A DNA stretch of 37,012 nt from an uncultured Prevotella sp. (GCA_937922435.1 CAKZVT010000049.1:1-37012), one strand, 5' to 3'. Counted from the stretch's first letter, positions 8,437-21,522 are shown. Program-made: numbers and translations. Notes: a model not told the origin generated them from the letters alone.

Positions 8437-8533
8437 TGTATTTTTAATGATTGTATTTGCCATTGTTATTTCTGCCATTGCATTATCATCAGACAAAAAA
8501 AACAAGACACAAAGCGAAAACAAAATTAAATAG
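8423..8533 (+). CDS. 36-residue single-helix membrane protein overlapping the DUF6722-like gene
   Basis: A very short gene, ATG at 8423 to TAG at 8533, encoding MGIISVFLMIVFAIVISAI and then a charged tail (SDKKNKTQSENKIK). One transmembrane helix at about 3-22 and a positively charged, probably cytosolic, end. It begins inside the last codons of the previous gene (14-nt overlap, different frame), and AAGGAGG at 8411-8417 lies five bases before the ATG, a perfect Shine-Dalgarno that is unusual here. The overlap and ribosome site make translation credible; no function is recognised. It may act with the upstream two-helix protein. Confidence 0.65.
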   Translation: MGIISVFLMIVFAIVISAIALSSDKKNKTQSENKIK

Positions 8534-8611
8534 TCTTTATACACACGCTTGCGCAAACCAAATGCTGCAAGAATAAACTGCAATACAAAATCAGCAAGCA
8601 GGCTTATAACG

Positions 8612-8647
8612 AAAAACCGGCGCGGAACAATGTTCCGCGCCGGTTTT
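8612..8647 (-). terminator. Terminator at the end of the rpoBC operon
   Basis: A perfect 16-bp stem, AAAACCGGCGCGGAAC at 8613-8628 with its complement at 8632-8647, loop of 3 nt. On the minus strand it ends in TTTTT, 20 bases after the rpoC stop. The symmetric A/T flanks also allow it to stop + strand transcription from the small membrane cassette. Confidence 0.85.
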
Positions 8648-8667
8648 GATTATCTGCAAAGGCTGGC

Positions 8668-13002
<4,335 letters not shown>

Positions 13003-13041
13003 ATTTCTTATGTTGTATTTGTTATGTAAAGAGTTCAGTTG

Positions 13042-16000
13042 TTAGTCGAGGGTTATGCTCAAGCCGAGTCCGCGCAGCTCGTGCAACAGCACGTTAAGCG
13101 ACTCGGGAATACCCGGTGTCGGCATTGGCTCGCCCTTTACTATAGCCTCGTAAGCCTTTGAACGGCCTACAACGTCGTCTGACTTAATGGTAAGGATTTC
13201 CTGAAGCACATGGCTCGCGCCGAACGCCTCAAGCGCCCAGACCTCCATCTCTCCGAAACGCTGTCCACCGAACTGCGCCTTACCGCCAAGCGGCTGCTGG
13301 GTGATGAGCGAGTACGGGCCTATGCTACGGGCGTGCATCTTATCCTCAACCATGTGTCCAAGCTTGAGGAAGTAGGTTATGCCGACTGTTGCAGGCTGGT
13401 CAAACTGCTCGCCAGTCTCACCGTCATAAAGATGGGTAGAGCACAAACGCGGCAGACCTGCCTTGTCGGTCCACTCCTGAAGGTCATCGAGCTTCGCTCC
13501 GTCGAAAATCGGAGTAGCGAACTTAACACCGAGCCGCTTGCCGGCAGCACCAAGAATAGCCTCGAAAATCTGTCCAAGGTTCATTCGCGAAGGCACACCA
13601 AGCGGGTTGAGCACGAGGTCGACAGGGCGTCCGTCCTCCAGGAACGGCATGTCTTCCTGGCGTACAACCTTTGAAACGATACCCTTGTTACCATGGCGTC
13701 CTGCGAGCTTGTCGCCGACACCAATCTTGCGCTTCTTGGCAACGTACACCTTAGCCATCTGCAGAATGCCTGAAGGCAGTTCGTCGCCGATTGTTATGGC
13801 GAACTTGCGGCGTTTAAGTTCTGCGTCGAGGAGCTTGTACTTCTTAATGAAGTTCATAATGAGCTTCTGGATAAGCTCGTTTGTGTGCTCGTCCTCGGTC
13901 CAGTTGTTCGACTGTATGCCGTCATACTCAAGGTTCTTGAGCTGCGCCATGGTGAACTTGCTGCCCTTGGTGATGATTTCTGCACCAGTATAATCCTTGA
14001 TGCCCATCGACGACTTGTCCTCTGTGAGCGTAAGGAGCTTGTCCACAAGAATATCTTTCAAATCGTCTATCTTAGCTGCATACTCCTCATCTATCTTTGC
14101 AAGCACGACCTTGTCCTGCTGCTTGGAAGCACGGGTCTTGACAGCACGCGAGAACAGTTTTTTATCGATGACAACACCTGTAAGTGACGGGTTCGCCTTC
14201 AGCGAAGAATCCTTCACGTCGCCAGCCTTGTCACCGAAGATAGCACGGAGCAGTTTCTCTTCCGGCGACGGGTCGCTCTCACCTTTAGGCGAAATCTTAC
14301 CTATAAGGATGTCACCCGGCTCAACACGGGCACCGACACGGATAATACCATTGTCGTCAAGGTCTTTCGTCGCTTCCTCACTGACGTTTGGAATATCGCT
14401 CGTAAATTCCTCCATGCCTCGCTTGGTCTCACGTACATCAAGCGAATATTCGTCTACATGCACGGAAGTAAGGATATCCTCACGCACTACACGCTCGTTG
14501 AGCACGATTGCGTCCTCGTAATTGTATCCCTTCCAAGGCATGTAAGCCACGAGAAGGTTGCGTCCGAGAGCGAGCTCTCCGTTCTCTGTAGCGTATCCTT
14601 CCGTCAGGATGTCGCCCTTCTTTACCCTCTGTCCCTTATCGCATATAGGGCGGAGGTCTATTGTCATATTCTGGTTGGTACGGCGGAACTTCGGAATCCT
14701 GTATTCCTTGAGCGCAGGCTCAAAGCTTACGAACTCCTCTTCTTCCGTACGGTCATAAAGTATTCGTATGGTTGTTGCGTCAACATATTCAATGACACCG
14801 TCGCCCTCGGCGGTAATCATCGTGCGCGAATCAACACAGACCTGACGCTCTATGCCTGTTCCTACGATTGGAGCCTCGTTGTGAAGCAACGGTACGGCCT
14901 GGCGCATCATGTTACTGCCCATCAACGCACGGTGGGCGTCGTCATGCTCCAAGAACGGTATCAGACCGGCGGCTATTGAAGCAATCTGCTGCGGCGATAC
15001 GTCCATCAGGTCTACCTCCGAAGGCGGAACAACCGGGAAGTCAGCATCCTGACGACACTTCACCACGTCACGGATAAACGTACCGTCATCGTTAAGCGGC
15101 GCATTGCCTTGTCCGATAATATGGTCTTCCTCCTCCTCGGCAGTGAGATACACGATGTGTTCGTTGTCCAAATCGACAACCCCGTCATTCACCTTACGGT
15201 AAGGGGTCTCGATGAAGCCGAGGTCATTAATCTTCGCATATACACAAAGAGACGAGATAAGTCCGATGTTCGGACCTTCAGGACTTTCAATCGGGCAGAG
15301 GCGTCCATAATGAGTATAGTGCACGTCACGCACCTCGAAACCTGCACGCTCACGCGACAAACCGCCAGGACCGAGGGCTGACAAACGACGCTTGTGAGTG
15401 ACTTCGGCAAGAGGGTTGGTCTGGTCCATGAACTGTGACAACGGGTTCGTACCGAAGAATGAGTTGATGACGCTTGAAATAGTCTTGGCGTTAATCAAAT
15501 CGGTCGGAGTGAACACCTCATTGTCACGGACGTTCATACGCTCGCGGATAGTACGGCTCATACGTGCCAAACCGATTGAGAACTGATTGCTTAGCTGTTC
15601 GCCGACAGTGCGCACGCGGCGGTTGCTCAAGTGGTCGATATCATCTACCGTGGCATTTGAATTAACCAGCTGTATGAGGTACTTGATGATTTCGATTATG
15701 TCTTCCTTGGTAAGGATACGTACATCCATATCTGTATCCAGGCCAAGTTTCTTGTTTATACGGTAACGGCCGACAGTTCCGAGGTCGTAACGCTTGTCAG
15801 AGAAGAAGAGGTTTTGTATTACCTCTCTTGCACTTGCGTCATCGGCAGGGTCGGCGTTGCGCAGCTGGCGGTAAATGTAAAGCACAGCTTCCTTCTCCGA
15901 GTTGCTCGGGTCTTTCTGCAAAGTATTGAATATTATCGAATACTTGCTTGCCGCATCCGCATCTTTATGCAAAAGGATTGTGGAAGCCCCACTGTCAACG

Positions 16001-16854
16001 ATATCGTCAATGTTTTCTTTCGTGATTTCCGTCTCACGCTCCATGATTACCTCGTTACGCTCGATTGAAACCACTTCGCCAGTATCCTCGTCAACAAAGT
16101 CTTCGTTCCAACTCTTCAGAACCCTTGAAGCCAACCTGCGGCCGATGGCCTCCTTCATGTTCTTCTTGTTCACCTTGACTTCCTCAGCCAAATCGAAAAT
16201 CTGAAGGATGTCCTTGTCTGTCTCAAAGCCGATGGCCCTGAGCAAAGTTGTTACCGGTAACTTCTTCTTTCTGTCGATGTATGCATACATCACGTTGTTG
16301 ATATCCGTAGCAAACTCTATCCAAGAACCTTTGAACGGAATTATACGTGCAGAATAAAGCACCGTTCCATTAGCATGGACACCTTGTCCGAAGAAAACGC
16401 CTGGAGACCTGTGCAATTGCGATACGACAACACGCTCCGCACCATTGATGATGAACGTGCCGTTATCCGTCATATAAGGTATCGTGCCAAGGAATACGTC
16501 CTGAATGAATGTGCCAAAGTCTTCATGGTCAGGGTCGGTGCAATACAGCTTCATCTTCGCCTTGAGGGGTACGCTGTAAGTCAACCCACGCTCCAGACAC
16601 TCGTCAATAGTGTAACGCGGTGGGTCAATATAGTAATCCAAGAACTCAAGAACGAAATTGTTACGCGTGTCGGTGATAGGGAAATTCTCTGCGAAAACCT
16701 TATACAAACCGTCATTCTTGCGTTCTTCGGGCGGTGTGTCCAACTGTAAGAAGTCCCTGAAAGACTTTAATTGCACATCGAGAAAATCCGGATACGGCAT
16801 CGGATTTTTCACGCTGGCAAAGTTTACTCTGTTATCAACAATTTTTGAAACCAT
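13042..16854 (-). CDS. rpoB: RNA polymerase subunit beta
   Basis: Second-largest RNA polymerase subunit, forming the other half of the active-site cleft and the rifampicin pocket. The 1270-residue sequence includes the rifampicin region (FFGTNPLSQFMDQTNPLAEVTHKRRLSALGPGGLSRERAG), with the usual sensitive-type residues, and the conserved GDKLAGRHGNKG and GGKAQFGGQRFGEMEVWALEA blocks near the C-terminus. A hairpin in the 178-nt gap before it may attenuate read-through from rplL. Ordinary core gene; no anomalies. Confidence 0.98.
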   Translation of the reverse strand: MVSKIVDNRVNFASVKNPMPYPDFLDVQLKSFRDFLQLDTPPEERKNDGLYKVFAENFPITDTRNNFVLEFLDYYIDPPRYTIDECLERGLTYSVPLKAKMKLYCTDPDHEDFGTFIQDVFLGTIPYMTDNGTFIINGAERVVVSQLHRSPGVFFGQGVHANGTVLYSARIIPFKGSWIEFATDINNVMYAYIDRKKKLPVTTLLRAIGFETDKDILQIFDLAEEVKVNKKNMKEAIGRRLASRVLKSWNEDFVDEDTGEVVSIERNEVIMERETEITKENIDDIVDSGASTILLHKDADAASKYSIIFNTLQKDPSNSEKEAVLYIYRQLRNADPADDASAREVIQNLFFSDKRYDLGTVGRYRINKKLGLDTDMDVRILTKEDIIEIIKYLIQLVNSNATVDDIDHLSNRRVRTVGEQLSNQFSIGLARMSRTIRERMNVRDNEVFTPTDLINAKTISSVINSFFGTNPLSQFMDQTNPLAEVTHKRRLSALGPGGLSRERAGFEVRDVHYTHYGRLCPIESPEGPNIGLISSLCVYAKINDLGFIETPYRKVNDGVVDLDNEHIVYLTAEEEEDHIIGQGNAPLNDDGTFIRDVVKCRQDADFPVVPPSEVDLMDVSPQQIASIAAGLIPFLEHDDAHRALMGSNMMRQAVPLLHNEAPIVGTGIERQVCVDSRTMITAEGDGVIEYVDATTIRILYDRTEEEEFVSFEPALKEYRIPKFRRTNQNMTIDLRPICDKGQRVKKGDILTEGYATENGELALGRNLLVAYMPWKGYNYEDAIVLNERVVREDILTSVHVDEYSLDVRETKRGMEEFTSDIPNVSEEATKDLDDNGIIRVGARVEPGDILIGKISPKGESDPSPEEKLLRAIFGDKAGDVKDSSLKANPSLTGVVIDKKLFSRAVKTRASKQQDKVVLAKIDEEYAAKIDDLKDILVDKLLTLTEDKSSMGIKDYTGAEIITKGSKFTMAQLKNLEYDGIQSNNWTEDEHTNELIQKLIMNFIKKYKLLDAELKRRKFAITIGDELPSGILQMAKVYVAKKRKIGVGDKLAGRHGNKGIVSKVVRQEDMPFLEDGRPVDLVLNPLGVPSRMNLGQIFEAILGAAGKRLGVKFATPIFDGAKLDDLQEWTDKAGLPRLCSTHLYDGETGEQFDQPATVGITYFLKLGHMVEDKMHARSIGPYSLITQQPLGGKAQFGGQRFGEMEVWALEAFGASHVLQEILTIKSDDVVGRSKAYEAIVKGEPMPTPGIPESLNVLLHELRGLGLSITLD

Positions 16855-16971
16855 TACAGATTAAATGTTACCGTTATAAATGCCACCATTCAAAAAAACT
16901 CCAGGCATGTAAACGTCGCAAAACTTACAACCTGCAAATGCAGCGGTGGATGACTGCATCATAAAAGACAC

Positions 16972-17009
16972 AAAAAGGTTAAGACTCTCCGACTGGGAGA
17001 ATCTTAACC
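16972..17009 (-). terminator. Attenuator-like hairpin between rplL and rpoB
   Basis: Stem of 14 bp with one mismatch (16977-16990 with 16996-17009), loop of 5 nt, followed on the minus strand by TTTTT. It begins 24 bases after the rplL stop and lies inside the operon, like the partial terminator between these genes in E. coli. Confidence 0.75.
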
Positions 17010-17032
17010 CGTTTATATTCTTGAAGCCTCAA

Positions 17033-17413
17033 TTACTTAAGCTCAACCTTAGCGCCAGCCTCTTCGATGGCCTTCTTCAGGTTTTCAGCCTCGTCCTTTG
17101 ACAGACCTTCCTTCAGTGTAGAAGGAGCGCCGTCTACGAGGTCCTTAGCTTCCTTCAAGCCAAGGCCGCAAGCTTCCTTAACAGCCTTTACAACCTGCAG
17201 TTTAGCACCGCCTACCTCAGCGAGAACTACATCGAAAGATGTCTTCTCCTCAGCCTCGGCAGCTGCACCAGCTGCAGCAGGACCAGCAGCAACAGCAACA
17301 GCTGCAGCAGCGGGCTCAATTCCATACTCGTCCTTCAGGACTGTTGCCAACTCGTTAACTTCCTTAACTGTCAAATTTACCAATTCTTCAGCAATAGCTT
17401 TGATATCTGCCAT
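17033..17413 (-). CDS. rplL: 50S ribosomal protein bL12 (L7/L12)
   Basis: Stalk protein that recruits and stimulates translation GTPases. The 126-residue product has the N-terminal dimerisation part, an alanine-rich hinge (AAAAVAVAAGPAAAGAAAEAEEK, about 36-58) and the C-terminal globular domain with LGLKEAKDLVDGAP and LKEGLSKDEAENLKKAIEEAGAKVELK. It follows rplJ by 49 nt. Multiple copies per ribosome are needed, which fits an attenuator directly after it that would lower rpoBC transcription. Confidence 0.97.
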   Translation of the reverse strand: MADIKAIAEELVNLTVKEVNELATVLKDEYGIEPAAAAVAVAAGPAAAGAAAEAEEKTSFDVVLAEVGGAKLQVVKAVKEACGLGLKEAKDLVDGAPSTLKEGLSKDEAENLKKAIEEAGAKVELK

Positions 17414-17462
17414 TTTATTCTAAATTTTAATGTTTTTAAATGTTAAATGTATGAATGTTTAC

Positions 17463-17981
17463 TTATTCAGGACGCTCGCCCAATGTCTTTAAGACACCAT
17501 GTATAGTATTCGCGCCTGACTGAAGAGCCGAAACAACGTTCTTCGCCGGAGACTGGAGCAAAGCGACAATCTCTGCGATAACCTCGTTCTTGCTCTTAAG
17601 CGATGCAAGTTCTTCCAGCTTGTCAGCCCCTACGTAGATGCTTTCCTCTGCGTATGCAGCTTTCAATGCGGGAATTCCCTCCTTAGTATAATTCTTCAGC
17701 AGCTTTGCCGGTACGTTGGCCGTATTGCAGAAAAGCACAGCCGTACTGCCTTTGAGGCAACCGTACAAAGGCTCAAAATCAACGTCCGAAGCCTCGAAAG
17801 CCTTGTGGAGAAGCGTGTTCTTCACAACAACCATCTTGATTTCGCTCTTGAAGCATTCGCGGCGAAGCTTACTTGTAGCACCGGCATTCAACCCTGTCAC
17901 ATCGACAAGATAAAAATGAGGGTATTCCTTCAGCTTCTCTCCGAGCTCGACAACTATAGTATCTTTTACTTCTTTTCTCAT
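17463..17981 (-). CDS. rplJ: 50S ribosomal protein uL10
   Basis: Base of the ribosomal stalk; binds 23S rRNA and anchors the L7/L12 dimers through its C-terminal helix. At 172 residues it has the family length, with MRKEVKDTIVVELGEKLKEYPHFYLVDVTGL at the N-terminus and a C-terminal helix NVVSALQSGANTIHGVLKTL. It starts 18 nt after the rplA stop. L10 is an autoregulator of its operon in several bacteria, but I could not identify a leader structure in this short gap. Confidence 0.96.
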   Translation of the reverse strand: MRKEVKDTIVVELGEKLKEYPHFYLVDVTGLNAGATSKLRRECFKSEIKMVVVKNTLLHKAFEASDVDFEPLYGCLKGSTAVLFCNTANVPAKLLKNYTKEGIPALKAAYAEESIYVGADKLEELASLKSKNEVIAEIVALLQSPAKNVVSALQSGANTIHGVLKTLGERPE

Positions 17982-17999
17982 CTTACAAAACTTTTAGAG

Positions 18000-18692
18000 T
18001 TATTCAACTGATTTAGGATCAATCTTGATACCCCTACTCATCGTGCTCGAAATATAGATACTCTTGACGTATGTACCTTTGGCAGCAGCAGGTTTCAACT
18101 TGATAACAGTTGCGATAAATTCCTTCGCGTTCTGATAAATCTGCTCCGCAGAGAAAGAAACCTTGCCGATGGAAGCATGTATGATACCAGTCTTGTCGAC
18201 CTTGAAGTCTATCTTACCCTGCTTTACCTCTTTAACTGCTTTAGCAACATCCATAGTTACAGTGCCACTCTTGGGGTTAGGCATCAAGCCGCGCGGACCC
18301 AGGACACGTCCAAGAGGTCCGATTTTACCCATGCACGAGGGCATCGTGATGATGACGTCAACGTCAGTCCATCCGCCCTTAATCTTTTCGATATACTCGT
18401 CAAGACCAACATAATCAGCGCCAGCCTCTTTTGCAGCAGCCTCGGCATCCGGTGTACAAAGGCACAACACGCGCGTAACCTTACCTGTACCATTGGGAAG
18501 GGAAACCACGCCCCTGACCATCTGGTTGGCTTTACGCGGGTCAACGCCCAAACGTACATCGATATCAAGTGAAGCGTCGAACTTCGTCGTAGTAATCTCC
18601 TTGACAAGTTCTGCAGCTTCCATCAAAGAGTATGCTTTCCCTACTTCAACCTTATCAGCTACTGATTTTTGATTTTTTGTCAGTTTACTCAT
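18000..18692 (-). CDS. rplA: 50S ribosomal protein uL1
   Basis: Binds 23S rRNA in the mobile L1 stalk and helps release the E-site tRNA. The 230-residue product has the L1 signature in the second domain (MGKIGPLGRVLGPRGLMPNPKSGTVT) and the conserved DVRLGVDPRKANQMVRG segment in the first. It lies 17 nt after rplK in the usual rplKA pair. Confidence 0.97.
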   Translation of the reverse strand: MSKLTKNQKSVADKVEVGKAYSLMEAAELVKEITTTKFDASLDIDVRLGVDPRKANQMVRGVVSLPNGTGKVTRVLCLCTPDAEAAAKEAGADYVGLDEYIEKIKGGWTDVDVIITMPSCMGKIGPLGRVLGPRGLMPNPKSGTVTMDVAKAVKEVKQGKIDFKVDKTGIIHASIGKVSFSAEQIYQNAKEFIATVIKLKPAAAKGTYVKSIYISSTMSRGIKIDPKSVE

Positions 18693-18709
18693 GTCTTTGA
18701 AGTTATAAG

Positions 18710-19150
18710 TTATTTACCAGGGAAGTCCCCTTTTACAGTGATACCCATGCTTCTTGCCGTACCTGCAACGAGCTTCATAGCCGACTCAACGGTAAAACAG
18801 TTGAGGTCAGCCATCTTGTCCTCAGCGATGGCACGTACCTGTTCCCATGTAACAGAAGCCACCTTCTTGCGGTTAGGCTCTGCGGAGCCGCCCTTTACTT
18901 TGGCAGCCTCCATGAGCTGAACTGCTGCCGGAGGAGTCTTAATCTCGAAGCTATATGACTTGTCAGCGTAGTAAGTGATAACGACCGGAAGTACCTTTCC
19001 AGCCTTATCCTGGGTTCTGGCGTTGAATTCCTTGCAGAATCCCATAATGTTGATACCCTTTGAACCGAGAGCCGGTCCTACGGGAGGAGAGGGATTTGCA
19101 GCGCCACCTTTAATCTGTAATTTGATTAATCCAGCAACTTCTTTAGCCAT
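18710..19150 (-). CDS. rplK: 50S ribosomal protein uL11
   Basis: Part of the GTPase-associated centre on 23S rRNA. The 146-residue product has the proline-rich N-terminal domain (IKLQIKGGAANPSPPVGPALGSKGINIMGFCKEFNA) and the rRNA-binding C-terminal domain ending in ARSMGITVKG. It follows nusG by 59 nt; I see no clear TAnnTTTG box in that gap, so it is probably cotranscribed with nusG. Confidence 0.97.
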   Translation of the reverse strand: MAKEVAGLIKLQIKGGAANPSPPVGPALGSKGINIMGFCKEFNARTQDKAGKVLPVVITYYADKSYSFEIKTPPAAVQLMEAAKVKGGSAEPNRKKVASVTWEQVRAIAEDKMADLNCFTVESAMKLVAGTARSMGITVKGDFPGK

Positions 19151-19209
19151 TTCTTTTGATAATTAAAAATTGGTAGATATAAAAGAACACCCGCATCCGT
19201 AACAATGCG

Positions 19210-19752
19210 TCATTCTTTTGCAACTTGCATAAAACCGAGTTCCAAAGGCGTTTTGCGCCCGAAAATCTTTACCATGACCTTGAGTTTGTGTTTCTCGGTG
19301 TTCACCTCCTCGATGACACCTGTGAAACCGCTGAACGGTCCGTCCGTAACCTTGACCGTTTCGTCCACGCTGAAAGGAATGTTCATTTCCTCAACAAGCT
19401 CGGACTCTTCGGCCGTACCAAGTATCCGGTTTACATCAGATTGCTTTACAGGAGTAGGATTATCCAAGCCCCCAAGGAAGCCCAACACGTTGGGCATAAA
19501 GCGCAAGGTATGGGCGACGTCGCCTTTAAGCTCCGCCTCGACAAGTACGTAACCAGGGAGAGCTATCTTTTCCTTGACAACCCTCTTTCCATTACGCAAC
19601 GTAGCATGCTTCTCCATAGGTATGAGCACCTGCGAAACATACGACGAGAGCATTGCGTTGTGCTTCAATTCGGCTTCGATGTATTCCTTCACCTTCGCCT
19701 CTTTTCCGCTGACAGCGCGCAACACATACCACTTCTTACCTGACTCTGCCAT
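19210..19752 (-). CDS. nusG: Transcription factor NusG
   Basis: Binds RNA polymerase and links it to Rho or the ribosome, affecting pausing and termination. The 180-residue protein shows the NGN domain at the N-terminus (KWYVLRAVSGKEAKVKEYIE, LPGYVLVEAEL, RFMPNVLGFLGG) and the C-terminal KOW domain (VTDGPFSGFTGVIEEVNTEKHKLKVMVKIFGRKTPLELGF). It starts 13 nt after secE, the common secE-nusG pair. Confidence 0.97.
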   Translation of the reverse strand: MAESGKKWYVLRAVSGKEAKVKEYIEAELKHNAMLSSYVSQVLIPMEKHATLRNGKRVVKEKIALPGYVLVEAELKGDVAHTLRFMPNVLGFLGGLDNPTPVKQSDVNRILGTAEESELVEEMNIPFSVDETVKVTDGPFSGFTGVIEEVNTEKHKLKVMVKIFGRKTPLELGFMQVAKE

Positions 19753-19765
19753 TTACTCTTAACGA

Positions 19766-19957
19766 TTAATTGGGATAGACAGTACTCATGACAAACCTAA
19801 ACACGGAATCCATAATGAACACCACAATCGCAATGATTAAGGAAGCAGATAATACAACCATTGCCGTGTGAGTAAGTTCGGCCCGCGTAGGCCATGACGT
19901 TTTATGCACAAGTTCGTCATAGCAAACTTTACAATAATTTGTTACAGTCTTAAACAT
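19766..19957 (-). CDS. secE: Preprotein translocase subunit SecE
   Basis: Small clamp subunit of the SecYEG channel in the inner membrane. The start at 19957 (MFKTVTNYCKV...) gives 63 residues, the usual length for single-helix SecE. The frame stays open upstream, but that part lies in the tRNA-Trp gene and is not likely to be translated. Motif YDELVHKTSWPTRAEL at the amphipathic helix is typical, followed by one transmembrane helix (about 30-52). It directly follows tRNA-Trp and precedes nusG. Confidence 0.95.
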   Translation of the reverse strand: MFKTVTNYCKVCYDELVHKTSWPTRAELTHTAMVVLSASLIIAIVVFIMDSVFRFVMSTVYPN

Positions 19958-19972
19958 ATTATCTCTTTTTAG

Positions 19973-20045
19973 CACGGGAAGAGAGGCTCGAACTCCCGAC
20001 ACCTGGTTTTGGAGACCAGTGCTCTACCAACTGAGCTATTCCCGT
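19973..20045 (-). tRNA. tRNA-Trp (anticodon CCA)
   Basis: A 73-nt cloverleaf on the minus strand with acceptor ACGGGAA/TTCCCGT, discriminator G, anticodon stem CTGGT/ACCAG and loop CTCCAAA (anticodon CCA), and a T-arm with TTCGAGC. The 3' CCA is not encoded. It lies between tuf and secE and is expected to be cut from the tuf-secE transcript by RNase P. Confidence 0.96.
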
Positions 20046-20078
20046 AAAAATAGGCTCTCGTCTACAAGGCGAGAGCCT
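20046..20078 (-). terminator. Terminator-like hairpin between tuf and tRNA-Trp
   Basis: On the minus strand a 9-bp stem (20070-20078 with 20052-20060, loop of 9 nt) is followed by TATTTTT, whose last T is directly next to the first base of tRNA-Trp. It may cut down transcription past tuf, or serve as a processing mark. No promoter box is seen between it and the tRNA. Confidence 0.65.
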
Positions 20079-20103
20079 TATCGGTATCCGACAATCCTAT
20101 GGA

Positions 20104-21288
20104 TTAGTCGAGGATTTCAGTAATCTGACCTGCACCTACCGTACGGCCGCCCTCGCGGATAGCGAAACGCAGACCAACGTTCAATGCAACTGCGTAAATC
20201 AGGTCAACGGTGATTGTTACGTTGTCACCAGGCATTACCATCTCTACGCCTTCCGGCAGAGAAATCTCACCCGTACAGTCCATCGTACGGAGATAGAACT
20301 GAGGACGATACTTGTTGCCGAACGGAGTGTGACGGCCACCCTCTTCCTTCTTCAGGACGTAAATCTGAGCCTTGAACTTCTTGTAAGGCTTAATCTGTCC
20401 CGGATGGCAGAGCACCATACCACGCTTGATTTCGTTCTTGTCGATACCACGGAGGAGCAGACCTACGTTATCGCCAGCTTCACCCTCGTCAAGTATCTTG
20501 CGGAACATCTCGACACCAGTAACGACAGACTTCTTGTCCTCGCCAAGGCCGAGCAACTCTACTTCGTCGCCAACCTTTACGCGGCCAGTCTCAATACGGC
20601 CTGTAGCAACAGTTCCACGGCCAGTGATTGAGAACACGTCCTCAACCGGCATAAGGAACGGCTTGTCAAGGTCACGCGGAGGCAGCGGAATCCAGTTGTC
20701 AACTGCGTCCATAAGCTCCATAACCTTGTCCTCCCACTTAGCAACACCGTTCAGTGCGCCGAGTGCAGAACCGCGGATGATAGGAGTATTGTCGCCGTCG
20801 TACTCGTACTGGTCGAGCAGCTCGCGCATTTCCATTTCAACGAGCTCGAGCATTTCCTCGTCCTCAACCATGTCGCACTTGTTTAGGAAAACGACCAGAC
20901 GGGGAACGTTCACCTGGCGTGCGAGAAGCACGTGCTCACGTGTCTGGGGCATAGGACCGTCAGTTGCAGCAACAACGATGATAGCACCGTCCATCTGAGC
21001 AGCACCGGTAACCATGTTCTTCACGTAGTCGGCGTGTCCCGGGCAGTCAACGTGTGCGTAGTGACGGGTAGCCGTCTCATACTCTACGTGAGCCGTATTG
21101 ATGGTGATACCACGCTCTTTCTCCTCGGGAGCGTTGTCAATCTGGTCGAATGACTTAACTTCAGAAAGACCTTTCTTTGCGAGTACAGTCGTGATGGCTG
21201 CCGTCAAGGTAGTCTTACCGTGGTCTACGTGACCGATAGTACCAATGTTTACGTGCGGTTTGGTACGTACGAATGTTTCTTTAGCCAT
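20104..21288 (-). CDS. tuf: Elongation factor Tu
   Basis: GTPase that brings aminoacyl-tRNA to the ribosome. At 394 residues it has the full three-domain length, with P-loop GHVDHGKT at 19-26, the switch DCPGHADYVKNM and NKCDMV for guanine recognition. It follows a cluster of four tRNA genes and is followed by tRNA-Trp and secE, the same arrangement as E. coli tufB. Its expression should depend on the tRNA-cluster promoter at 21767-21798, as no promoter box is seen between the last tRNA and the ATG. Confidence 0.99.
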   Translation of the reverse strand: MAKETFVRTKPHVNIGTIGHVDHGKTTLTAAITTVLAKKGLSEVKSFDQIDNAPEEKERGITINTAHVEYETATRHYAHVDCPGHADYVKNMVTGAAQMDGAIIVVAATDGPMPQTREHVLLARQVNVPRLVVFLNKCDMVEDEEMLELVEMEMRELLDQYEYDGDNTPIIRGSALGALNGVAKWEDKVMELMDAVDNWIPLPPRDLDKPFLMPVEDVFSITGRGTVATGRIETGRVKVGDEVELLGLGEDKKSVVTGVEMFRKILDEGEAGDNVGLLLRGIDKNEIKRGMVLCHPGQIKPYKKFKAQIYVLKKEEGGRHTPFGNKYRPQFYLRTMDCTGEISLPEGVEMVMPGDNVTITVDLIYAVALNVGLRFAIREGGRTVGAGQITEILD

Positions 21289-21354
21289 AGCTTTACTTAT
21301 TTGTTATTTAATGAATAATCGTGTATTTTCTGCTTCTCTGTCATAAAGTCGTAG

Positions 21355-21426
<72 letters not shown>

Positions 21427-21432
21427 AGCGAG

Positions 21433-21505
21433 AGCGGAAAACGGGACTCAAACCCGCGACCCCCAGCTTGGAAGGCTAGTGCTCTATCAACTGAGCTATT
21501 TCCGC
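21433..21505 (-). tRNA. tRNA-Gly (anticodon TCC)
   Basis: A 73-nt cloverleaf with acceptor GCGGAAA/TTTCCGC and anticodon loop CTTCCAA, giving TCC. Six bases separate it from the next tRNA. It corresponds in position to E. coli glyT, which also has anticodon TCC. Confidence 0.95.
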
Positions 21506-21522
21506 AAAAGACTTCTACTGAG

